Below are positions 54,159-64,000 of a DNA stretch of 64,000 nucleotides, in pieces. The stretch lies in the NCBI RefSeq assembly GCF_001625215.2, contig NC_030385.2:29289598-29353597 (forward strand), written 5' to 3'. Position 1 is the first letter of the stretch, and every line of letters begins with the position of its first letter. This DNA is from Daucus carota subsp. sativus. Lineage: Eukaryota > Streptophyta > Magnoliopsida > Apiales > Apiaceae. Both the position numbers and the translations under genes were made by a program. The notes beneath the pieces are model-generated. The model was not told the DNA's origin. It saw only the letters and a program-made list of their open reading frames with translations, and made no database searches.

Positions 54159-56499
54159 CTTTACTCTGCTTAATACTGGGTTAAATATGAGGCAAGTGAT
54201 TGTGTCCAAAAAACTTCGATCGACAATTTAACGTATTGTTTTTTAATGTATGAATTTTAATGAATTACATCTGATTTGATTTTATCCTTTTGATAAAATT
54301 TCGTAGAGTTGATGAGTATTTGTAGAATTTAAGTATAATATTTCAAAATCTCATTTTGATGGGATTTCAAATGATTAACGCTACTTCCCCAAATTTCCCC
54401 CCAAATGACATGGGAGATATATGACTTATTTTAATGGGATGATTTATGTGCATAGTTCCATTATTATTAGTTTTGAGTGGAATCAATCATAGATGACCAA
54501 CTAGATTTTGAGGAAATTCTGGGAACGGTATTTTGGTTACTTAGCATTTTCCATTTCAAATATCCTAAAATAATCTAACAAAATCCATCATTTTATGAAT
54601 TTCAAAAAAAATCCATCAATATTGAATACTACCAGATTTTAAAGGATTTTAAACAATCTCAATTGAACCAACGAATTTTGAAACATAATTTAAAATCCTA
54701 ATTATTACAACATAATTTAAAAGCATAATTTAAAATCCTAATCGAATACATTCTGATGCATTTTTTAACCGAATTGAATATCCTCAAATTTCATGAATAA
54801 AAAAAATCTTTTAAAATCCCAATCGAATACAACCCCTCAAAGTAGATCATTCATTGCAAATTTGATGCAAACTAATTATCAACTAATTTAATTTAATTAT
54901 TCTGTTAAAATCGAAAATTAAAAATATCTAAAACTGAAAATTGATAACATAGGAGGGTAGAGGTTGTTTTGGACTTTAATATATTTACTAAAACTTGCTA
55001 TTTGATTCATGGAATCAATAAAATTTGACTTTGATTATCCCTATTTTTTTAATTTGAGATAATAATCCAGATTTTATCATGATTTTGTGAACGAAGTTTT
55101 AATAATCACATTAAACCCCAAAACAAGCTATACTTCGACTAACAGAATGATCAAGTTAAGTTAATTGATAATCAATTTGAGTCAAATTTATAAAGCGTCA
55201 AATTATTTGAATTTTTTGAAAATAGTCGGTCACCAACTTGATAGCTATACTTCGACTAACAGAATGTTCAAATTAAGTTAATCGATGATCAGTTTGAGTC
55301 AAATTTATAAAGCGTCAAATTATTTGAATTTTTTTGAAAATAGTCGGTCACCAACTTGATATTTAATTGTTCAATATTTAATATGCTGAAAATTTTACTA
55401 ATACATACTACAATTTAAGTGTTTGTGTTTATATTTGTGATAAAAGACATGATAAATGATTTAATAAAAATTTGCTCAGATTTGTTAATTGAAAACTACG
55501 TGAACATAGCGGAGTTTAGTTGCTTACTAACCAATTAATAGTCGGGATTTATCTTCTGTTTGTCACTGGGAGACTCAGATTCGACTCTGATTTATCCGAA
55601 AAATATTAGAATGAATATTATAAGACATATAAGTCTGCATTGTCAAAAAAAAAAATTGGCTATGGAAGTTTATGTGAATTTAGGATCAGGCGTGATAGCC
55701 GGAATCGAAGTTACTGGTTATGGCCAGTCTGATATTAGATTTTAAAATAATTTATTGTTGTTATAATATACAGCGTGTTTGTATGGGTTTAAAATTCAGT
55801 TTTTAAATCATTTTCTATTTTAATCTGAAAAATATTATTTTGTCTAATAAGTCAGAAGCCAATTTAAAATTAGAATTAAGTCATAAACTAACTTAAAATT
55901 AGAAGTTAGCTTGCTTTAAATTAGTTTTAGGCACTTTTTTCATTGATTTTTTTGATAAAAATTACTCATGAGTCATAAGTTACCCATTAATTATTTTATT
56001 TTTATTATTGTATTTTTAATAATTAATACGTCATTAATAAGTGAAAAAACATCTTAAATATGTCAGTTTATCACTTAAGTCATGTTATATCATAAATCAC
56101 GATTTTAATCTAAGTCAAACGAGCTCATAATCATTGTTAGTGAAATAGAAGTTGTTTTTAAGATTTTCATAAATATTGTCAAATTTTAATTATTTTTCTT
56201 ATATTTATTTAATCAAATATGTTTTGATATTTTATATTGTGTGATATAATAAGTGTTTAATTTTAAGCCACATTTTTTGTTGTCCAGGGTGAAGGAATAC
56301 ATCTTTCATATCTTAGAAAGACAGATGTACTTTTACTAAAGATACATCCAGACATTTAAAGCTAGGGGACTTGCTCTAACATTAGTCAGTATTTGAGTCT
56401 TCGGTCAACTTCAAATACTCAGCGGTAGATTTGATTAGGAATCTCTTTGTCTCGGTTTAAAGTTGTTTTTAATTTTAAATTTAAACATATTTATTTATA
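54159..56499. other. gene-free AT-rich stretch, degenerate transposon remnants
   Basis: No gene. 54240-54840 has many TTTAAAATCCTAATCGAATAC-like and ATTTTAATG motifs typical of the subterminal parts of a decayed TIR element. A 117-bp tandem duplication lies at 55126-55360. Confidence 0.4.
55126..55360. repeat. 117-bp tandem duplication
   Basis: The unit AGCTATACTTCGACTAACAG through GTCGGTCACCAACTTGAT occurs twice in a row with few differences. Confidence 0.92.
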
Positions 56500-56644
56500 G
56501 GGAAAATAGATTTTTTTGACGCTCAACTTATAGGATTTTTAGAAAGTTACCACCCAACTATTTTTTTTTTCGTCACTAATATTAGGTTTGGTTTTCTTTT
56601 TGACCACCAACTTAGCTTCGGATTTGATTACTAGTATTATGATA

Positions 56645-56925
56645 CTCCCTCTGTCCCTCTAGATTCTTTAGAGTTTCCTCTTTTGAATGTCCCCCCTCAT
56701 TTCTTTACATTACAAAACTTTCCTAAAATAGTTAATGGATCCCACCACTTTTCTACTTTTTCTTCCTTTTCACACTACTTTTACTCCACTATCTCCCTTT
56801 TATATATTAAAAATCAATGTGTCCCACCACTGCACCCACTTTCTTTCTCTTTTCCACTACTTTATACATATTTCTTAACCTCCGTGCCCAAACTCAATGT
56901 AAACTATTGAGGGGGACGGAGGGAG
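56645..56925. mobile_element. Stowaway MITE
   Basis: CTCCCTCTGTCCCTC at the left, GAGGGGGACGGAGGGAG at the right, flanked by TA on both sides. 281 bp. Confidence 0.8.
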
Positions 56926-57390
56926 TAATTTTTTTGTCACTAAATTTATTGCGTCTTTAGAAACTAACCACTCAACTATAATTTTTTTAATTTACTCACT
57001 AGTGTTAGATTCAACTTCTTCTTTTTTGTCATTGAAGTTAGGTTCGAATTTAATTATTAGCATTACATATTATGTGTAGCATTATTAAAATATAATGGTG
57101 GTCTGTAATAATTTGATGATTTAATATATGTTTGTATCTTTATATATAGTAGTTTTTATGTCTCCAAGGTCGTTTACCTTCGATGATAAGAATTTTCAAC
57201 GCATTTTATGGCCTTTAAAAGATGTAGTTTCAATTATAACTATATTTTTTTTCTTCCGAATGAAAATTCAGCGTTTGAATTTTTACACACAAAAAAAATC
57301 ACAAAAATAAGTTATGGAACTATGTTTTATTAGTCTTAAATACGTGCTAAACAGTAGAAAAAACTGTAAACTAATGAGAGGGACGGATGG

Positions 57391-58217
57391 TAGGGGCGAG
57401 CAAAAAAAACCGAAAAACCGAAACCGAGCCGAAAAACCGAAAAACCACACCGAAAAAAACCGAAACCGACAAAAACCGAAAATAACCGTAGCTCAACCGA
57501 ACCGACGGTTAACCGAACCAACGGTTACGGTTTTACACCTAAAACCAAACCGAAAAACCGAACCGCTTATATAATATTATATAATTTATTATATATTATA
57601 TATTTAATATAAAATAAATTATTACATTGGTATTATTGGTATATTATCTGCTAAGCAAGGAACGATCCACCTCAACTATAGTTACAAGTCAGCAAGTTAC
57701 AGTAGTTTGTTATATTTAAGTAGAGAGAGTAGTAGAGTAGTTAGTAATTAACATCATTTTCATAAAGAGATACTGTGTAACTAAGCCTTGTACTTAATTA
57801 TGTTAATTTCTAAGTAATGCAAGTTCATTTCCTTAAAAAAAAAACACTGGGCTGATTTATACTTTACATAATGGATCATCTTTACATACCGTAATAGTGC
57901 TCATCTACTTCATTTCGATTATATTAATAAGTATTTATATTTTTTTTCTTATTTATTTTGGTAAAATACGTACTAATGAATAATATTTAATTAGTGATTA
58001 TACCTTATTTTTTATTAAAAATTTTTTTGAGTTGATTATTAAATTTGTATAATATTTTTTATTATAAGAAACCGGAAAAAACCGTAACCAAACCGAAAAA
58101 AACCGTTTGAAACGGTTCGTTAACGGTTTTAAGGTAGAAACCGAACCGAACCGACATGTACGGTTCGGTAACGGTTTTAGCTAAAAACCGAGCCGAACCG
58201 ACCCGTGCACACCCCTA
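57391..58217. mobile_element. hAT-like element, same family as 14737-15636
   Basis: Ends TAGGGGCGAGCAAAAA and GCACACCCCTA; flanks ACGGATGG (57383-57390) and ACGGAGGG (58218-58225), 7 of 8 identical. AACCGAAA-type motifs are subterminal. The insertion split the right end of a second Stowaway (GAGAGGGACGGA before, GGAGGGAGTA after). Confidence 0.85.
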
Positions 58218-59196
58218 ACGGAGGGAGTAATAATAATATAAAATGATGCATTATATATAAGGAAGTGAGGACAATCATCGAAAATTAAGTTTTCCTCTCT
58301 ATTTATTTATCTTGAAAATTGTAATAAGATAAAGTTACTAAAATTTTTGAAGATAAATTTAAAAGAGATCTTAGACTGAGCTAGTCGATTGAAACTTTAA
58401 TAGCGAAAGATGATGCGTCATATCACTCGATTACACTTTATCTTATGAGAGAAGGTGAATTGTTTGAAGCCATTAATTTCATATTCATGATTTATTGAAT
58501 TTTTAAAATCTAATTATGATTTTTCCTGATTTTAATTTTCATCGGCTCATTTTATATTATTATTGCTATATATAAAGATATAAACATACGACACATCATC
58601 AATATCATACATAATATCACTATGTATAAATGATACTACAAAAAATTGTCATAATGCTAGTAAATAGTAATCAAATCCGAACCAAAGTTGGTGGCTAAAA
58701 ATAAAACCAAACCCAAGAAGAAAAAATAAATTAGTTGGGTGGTAAGTTTCTAAAAACACTATAAGTTGAGTGGCAAAAAAATCTATTTTCCCTTTTTTAT
58801 ATATAAGTAAGAAATTGATTTGAAATCAGAATTAAATCAGAAAATGACTCAAAACTAGAATTTGGTTTGAGATAATTTTTTCAATAAATTAATTTTTATT
58901 TTTTCGATAAAACTTATTAATAAATTATAAATTATTCAATATCACTTTTATTTTTAATATTACGTGTTTAATAACTCACAAATTAATACATTAGTAAATT
59001 AAAATTATGAAAAATAATATTTTAAAATTTTCAATTGATTATATTAAGTTACTTTAAATTATAAACCATTAATTTAAAACTCACCCCAACCGAACGAGAG
59101 ATTGAGGGCTCATGGTTTTCCTTTTGAGTCTATTTGAGGTGGGCAGCCACCCAGCCATGAGCCAACTAGTGCACTAGCTTTTTCGTTGTTCAAATA

Positions 59197-59660
59197 CTCC
59201 CTTTTTATCTGTCCACTTTATATGTAAAAATTTGTCTCTATTTATCTGTCCATTTATATAATCAAAGCAAAATTTTCCATCTTTATCCTTTTTTATGTTT
59301 TAAACGTGGCTAATAAATATGTTAAGTTTAATGCGCATAAATCATCTAAAAATCTGAAAAGATATTTGACTTTGATATGAAAAAAATATTAAGGCTGGTG
59401 GCTACTACTACTCTGTAGTCTGTACTGATATATAAAGTCAGAAGATTAGCAGCTCGTATAAGTTTAGTTGCCTGCATTTATGAAGTATACTTCGTATATT
59501 TTTTTCAACTGGTGTTGCAGATAATGGAGTAATCCCATCACTATTTAATCATGATTAAGTCATTAAATAAGCGCATTGTTGGAAGTTTTTTATCCAACTT
59601 AAATTTTCTTAAGATGCGTGAAATTTTCAAAAGTGGACAGATATATAGGGCCGGAGGGAG
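59197..59660. mobile_element. Stowaway-like element
   Basis: Left CTCCCTTTTTATCTGTCCAC and right (inverted) CTCCCTCCGGCCCTATATAT then CTGTCCAC, flanked by TA. 464 bp, no coding content. Confidence 0.7.
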
Positions 59661-59959
59661 TACTATCTAATCTTATCTTACTGCAGGTTTGGGCAAACCT
59701 GATATTTATATGGGCTAAAATATATCTCTTATGTGGAAGCAAGAATATTTATTTTCTATCTTATAAAAAGAAATTTTTATTCTATAAAACATGATTCTCA
59801 CATGTTTTGTAATTGTAAATGATATTTATATACAAAATCTGACATAACAAATACTCGTTCTTTATTGTTAAAATAGAGCAAAATCTATTTCAAATTTAGT
59901 TAAATTATTATAAAAGTTTTGTCTCATAAATGAAAAAGAATGTAAATTTTCATGTTTTT

Positions 59960-61790
59960 TAAGCATCACAAATTCCTTTTCTCTCTCCCTTCCTCTCTCT
60001 TTTCTTTTTCCTCTTTTCGTTTCTATCGTTGGTTCCGATCTCCTCCGTGATCGGAATTTCGATCTGTATAAGGATGGTAAACAAGCAGCGAGAAAGAGAA
60101 TAAAGATGATTTCGTCGATGGTGAATAAAGATGATTTCGTCGATGGTGATTCTACGAGCCTTATTATAGATTCGGTAACATCTTTTCTTTCGATTTATTT
60201 GTAATCAACTTCTCTCCGTCTCTCAAAAAAGGTGCGTTTTATTTTCGTGTTTTGTTGGTTTTGGTATATTGTTATGGTATCATGTGTACATCATCGCATT
60301 TTTTATTTCTTTCTTATTTGTTTTGTTCTTAACTTTGTATTGGATTTTCTCGGTGATCGGAATCATTGTTTTTGTATCTTCTTTGAAATTTTATTCGGAT
60401 TAGTCAGTGATTCATGTTGAGTTTTAAGGATTCATGTTGAGTTTTAAGGTCTAAATTTTTCTAACATGCTTTGTCTTGTCCGAATTTGCCAGAATATTGT
60501 TTAAAACGTGGGTCTTTTTAATTTTATATATGTTCTTGGTGTTCTTAATTGTTGATTGTGTGGATGTATTTAGTTAGTGTTTGATCTTTTATATTATAAG
60601 TTTCAGTTTTAAATTGTTTTTAAGTGAATGTACGAATAATGATTATCTTGTTATGACTTAAATATCAATAATTTTATTATTGTATAGTTTTATATATCAA
60701 ACTTGATTTCATGTTAGAGCATCTCCAACGGTGTTGGCTATAATCGTTGGCTAAATTGGACCTGTAAGACATTATGTAAAATTTGCTGAACCTGTAAGAC
60801 ATTTTGCTTCAATGGTATTGGCTATATTGGTCGGCTATAATTTAAAAATAGTATGGTATTAATATTTTAGATTGTTAAAATAGAATATATCAGTTCAATA
60901 TGGTAATAAATGATGTGCAATCATCCTACAGATTTCTTACAGACCTGTAGAGGTTCAACAAATTTAGCCATCCATAGGAGGTTGGCTAAAATTATAGACA
61001 ACAGGTTCACGTGGTTGGAGTATGATTTTTTCAACAGATTAGCTAAATTTTTTATATTTGGAATGACAACTCATTTTTTAACTAAGGGGTTTGTATGGTT
61101 GGAGATGCTCTTAGTGTATATTATTTTTTTAAAAAAGGATAGCATTAATTTCTTCAGTTATATTTCATAGATAGAAATTATTTGTATAATTGGAATTTTA
61201 TATTTACTTGTATAAATATTTAAGGTGCTAATTGATAGCATTTTGATTTGATTTGATTTGTGTTTGGTAAGTATTTTATGTGTATTTATTCTGCTTAATT
61301 GGCATTAAATTTGTTGATTCATCTTTTACTAAATAGTAATGAGAATTTTTTGGTTGCCATATTTGATGGCTTTTATTTAGGTCTTGATATTGATCAAGAA
61401 ATTTGTACCATTTTGGGTGGCCATAATTGGTGGCATATATTTTGGACCATTATGGGTAGTCTTGATTAGTATCTAACCAAAGGTGAAACCTTGGGTTAGA
61501 TATTTTTCTTATACTATTTAGTATTCATCTTTTATATTTTATAAATTTATGTTGATGTTGAGTTTTTAATAATTACCAGGGATTTTCAATTATTAATAGA
61601 GCGTTTTGTTTTTATATTTCAGGGATGAAGTGGATTTAAAGCTTGGGATGTTTTATTTCAGACATTAAGTGTTATTGTCTAAACTTCCGGGGACATTTTC
61701 ATGTCTTTCGGTTAGATAATAAGCTTTTTGAATGAAAGAAACTTCTCGGAGTATTGGCGTATCTCGTTCTTTAGTAAAAAAAAAAAAAAA
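59960..61790 (+). other. possible orphan or non-coding transcript
   Basis: A CT-rich leader (59980-60040) precedes an ATG frame at 60106-60174 reading MISSMVNKDDFVDGD and ending IIDS at a GTAACATC donor. The stretch contains a 25-bp tandem repeat (AATAAAGATGATTTCGTCGA, about 60098 and 60123). An acceptor TTTATATTTCAG at about 61622 would add only a few codons before a stop. An A-run (61776-61793) follows. It may be an lncRNA or a decayed gene; evidence is weak. Confidence 0.3.
60717..61110. mobile_element. Tourist-like MITE
   Basis: Inverted ends GAGCATCTCCAACGG and (inverted) GAGCATCTCCAACCA; TTA flanks on both sides (60714-60716, 61111-61113). 394 bp with GTTGGCTA motifs, no coding content. 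Confidence 0.8.
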
Positions 61791-61985
61791 AACATGCTAC
61801 TATAACTTGTGGCAACATAAATTACAAAAGTCTATTGACTTCCACCTCATATTGTACATCGGGAACGGTTGGTTTACTCGCTCGCTTCCGGCTTTCATTG
61901 GGGCCTTGCTACCACTCGCTCGCTTCCGGCTTTCATCGGGGTATATGTGTCATGCTCATTCTTAACAAGCAATTGATTTCTCATT

Positions 61986-62200
61986 AAGAGCATCTCCAAA
62001 GGTGTTATGTATAACTCTTAGCTATAATACAATATATAGATAATAATTTAAAATTATAGCTAATAGGTTCTATGTTAACTCCAATGGTATTATGTATAAT
62101 CATATTATCTAAAATTATGCATAATTCATTTAGAGGTCCTTTAAATCTAGTTATCCAAATTTTAGTTATCCATATTTTTTTGCTAAAAGGTAATGGTTGG
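61986..62200. mobile_element. partial Tourist-like MITE
   Basis: Starts TTAAGAGCATCTCCAAAGG; the expected right end is only seen as GGTTGGAGTG, so the element looks truncated. Confidence 0.4.
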
Positions 62201-62390
62201 AGTGTTTCACATTTTACATATCCTCTAAACATGCCAACTAGATGCCAACTAGATGACACATAGATGCCAAATTGATGATATAGCTAACAGGTCTCTACTT
62301 ATAATAATAAGCACAATTATGAAAACGTAGCATTTTCATCAAGTCATTATAAATAATGCGATTCAACAGAAAAGACTTTCGTTCAACTTA

Positions 62391-62590
62391 TGTTCATGCT
62401 TTGCTGCTTCCTGATTTCTTATCTTTCGACTATAAGAGGAGTTGGTTGCTGCTCTTAAGTTTGGAGGACAAAGCAAGGGTGTCTTTAGTTTAGTTTATTC
62501 AAGGGTGTCTTTAGTTTAATATGTTTATGCTTTGCTGCTTCCTGATTTCTAATCATTCGATTATAAGAAGAGTTGGTTGCTGCTTGCAAC
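62391..62590. repeat. 131-bp tandem duplication (second copy partial)
   Basis: ATGCTTTGCTGCTTCCTGAT through GAGTTGGTTGCTGC appears twice, at about 62396 and 62527. A shorter repeat GGTGTCTTTAGTTTA lies between them. Confidence 0.85.
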
Positions 62591-62887
62591 CTTTTCTTCG
62601 GTGGTTCCTGTGCTCAAAAATTTGCAGAAGTGTACTCTGTCTTTCAGCCCATCTCTCCAGACTCTTGCTGCAGCCTATATGCAAAGTAAAACGGGAGCAC
62701 AATATTAAAAAGTAGAACAAAGGGGAAAAGCTTATATATCGTCTTTGGCAATTATACAACTACACGCATGAATGGTACTACAGGTTTTAGGAGAAATAGT
62801 TACTTGTTTGCCTTTAGTTGGGTTCCAAACAAGATCAAACCACACCAGTTGGTTTCCACCAATCATATTGAGGCCACAGCTACCAGC

Positions 62888-63439
62888 TAGGGTTAAAAAT
62901 GGGGTGGATAAAATGGGGAACCCGTCCCAACCCGTCCCGAATGGGGCAGATCCGCCCCGCTAATATGGGGAATGGGGTAGTGACGGGGAATGATTTTCTG
63001 CCCCGCTAAAATATGGGGCAAATATGGTATTTGTTGAATCCCCGCGGGGATTCCCCGCCCCGCCCCGCATATATTTAATATAAATAAATAATTATATTTA
63101 ATATAATATATTTATTATATTTAATATAATATATATATATTATATTTAATATTATTATTTCATAATACACAAAACTATAATTTTACTTTTAATATACATG
63201 TCTCCTATATTTTTATTAAATTCTGGAAAAAAATTACTAAATTTTAAATTAATTATTTAAAGTGTAATATTATAGCAGCGGGGCGGGGCGAAATTATATT
63301 AAATCCCCGGTGGGGCGGGGATGGGGATTAAAAATAAATCCTCGCGGGGAATGGAGCGGGGACGGGGCAGGAAAAAAATATATGGGGCGGGGCTGGGAAA
63401 TCAAATCCCCGCCCCGAACCCGCCCCATTTTTAACCCTA
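62888..63439. mobile_element. GC-rich hAT-like element, perfect 8-bp target duplication
   Basis: Ends TAGGGTTAAAAATGGGG and its complement; CTACCAGC occurs at 62880-62887 and 63440-63447. Both arms are made of GGGGCGGGG/CCCCGCCCC-type motifs around an AT-rich core. No transposase. Confidence 0.9.
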
Positions 63440-63785
63440 CTACCAGCTTTGCAGCTTAAGAAACATGCAAACTCATCTTGCAAAATTTGTAATCACATTG
63501 TTTTGTGAAGTTTTTTTGCATAATTTGAAGGCCAAAAGAAACATATCTTCTTTTTTTTTTGAAAAGCGAAAATTTGGAATTCATTAAAACTCAGAAATTC
63601 TTACAAATCTCCTGCGGGGATGAGACAAAAGCAAACTGAAATAGTATGACAAACTACTAACAAAAGATGTTGCACATCAAGCAACCCTGGAAGAGAACCT
63701 GAGACCTAAACAAAAGTAGAACAAATAGAACATAAAAAAACACCACATAACAGTGCATAACACACTGAAGAAACTACAGAAGTGA

Positions 63786-64000
63786 TCAAGGCCCCGCTTT
63801 CTTGGCAGTTTTCCCATGCTTCATGATCTCGGCGGCTTGTTCCATTCCCAACATTCCATCAGCAGCTCCACTACCACTTACTGGAGCTTTTAGACAGCCA
63901 AGCTTTGGAAGGAGATCTGCTATAACCCCCAATATGATGCTCTGCAGCACATCATTAGCCAGAACTCCAGTGCCCACCATTGTGTCAAGTGCAGTTTCAG
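63786..64000 (-). CDS. terminal exon of an unidentified gene (cut by the window edge)
   Basis: The minus-strand frame is open from the window edge to a TGA at 63786. The last residues read ETALDTMVGTGVLANDVLQS, then IILGVIADLLPKLG with a hydrophobic core, a Gly/Ser-rich link and a basic tail (KHGKTAKKAGP). Codon use and the contrast with the surrounding AT-rich sequence argue for a real gene, and a 3' UTR-like stretch follows to about 63450. I do not recognise the family. Whether this segment starts within or upstream of 64000 cannot be seen. Confidence 0.6.
   Translation of the reverse strand, partial: ETALDTMVGTGVLANDVLQSIILGVIADLLPKLGCLKAPVSGSGAADGMLGMEQAAEIMKHGKTAKKAGP

Larger units (their letters stand above)
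56500..58792. mobile_element. MULE-like element with nested insertions
   Basis: Inverted ends GGGAAAATAGATTTTTTTG and (inverted) GGGAAAATAGATTTTTTTGC extend about 60 bp (with ACCACCCAACTA mirrored). Flanks TTATTTATA and TTTTTTATA match in 8 of 9 bases, as a MULE target duplication would. No transposase. It contains a Stowaway MITE (56645-56925) and a Stowaway remnant split by a hAT-like element. Confidence 0.75.

Noticed and set aside
54159-55120. Possible complete TIR transposon
   Set aside because: Subterminal-like motifs are present but no matching pair of ends or target duplication could be found.
57314-57574. Lys/Pro/Asn-rich open frame
   Set aside because: Translation of the AACCGAAA subterminal repeats of the hAT-like element.

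Overview
This is a nuclear genomic window from a flowering plant, almost certainly a eudicot. It is AT-rich, has spliced genes with GT-AG introns, and carries Helitrons, hAT, MULE-like, Harbinger/Tourist and Stowaway elements. Every recognisable protein belongs to a plant family. Nothing in the window fixes the species. I found no rRNA, convincing tRNA gene, CRISPR or bacterial-type feature.

Layout. 1-5.2 kb is mostly transposon: two minus-strand Helitrons with textbook termini, one holding a GTTGCAA minisatellite and a 125-bp inverted repeat. 5.2-11.7 kb is a 13-exon gene for NADH-cytochrome b5 reductase (CBR2 type, minus), with a hAT-like element in one intron. 12.2-15.7 kb is a nest of TIR elements, including a Harbinger derivative that seems to keep the last codons of a transposase. 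16.2-20.8 kb is a 6-exon NUDX19-type NADH pyrophosphatase (minus). In Arabidopsis the relatives of these two genes have neighbouring locus numbers, so the pair is probably conserved microsynteny.

22-30.9 kb is a gene-fragment block. A putative Helitron (21958-24942) holds a broken Core-2/I-branching glycosyltransferase fragment and a possible ARF-GAP fragment. Next to it lie two MULE-like MITEs with perfect 9-bp target duplications, and between those a decayed ACT-domain kinase (STY46 type) with its intron borders preserved. 32.4-34.2 kb is a triple-CCCH zinc-finger protein (minus). 35.6-36.8 kb is an F-box protein (minus). 41.9-42.5 kb is a small triple RanBP2-type zinc-finger protein (minus).

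47.2-49.5 kb is an intronless PPR-DYW editing factor most like OTP82 (plus). It converges on an early nodulin-93-like gene (minus). The block made of the OTP82 3' end, spacer and ENOD93 is duplicated in tandem. The second ENOD93 copy is intact; the second PPR copy survives only as a 3'-terminal pseudogene fragment. From 53.4 kb on the window is mainly transposons: hAT elements with 8-bp duplications, a hAT-in-Stowaway-in-MULE nest, Tourist MITEs and a GC-rich hAT-like element. There is also a possible orphan transcript near 60 kb. The right edge cuts the last exon of a minus-strand gene I could not identify.

The intact genes act in separate pathways (mitochondrial electron transfer, nucleotide clean-up, RNA binding, protein turnover, organelle RNA editing), so I see no operon-like system. 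The most interesting content is the Helitron and MULE gene-fragment block and the tandem duplication. Exon borders were read by hand from splice signals, reading frame and family resemblance. No alignment or search was run.
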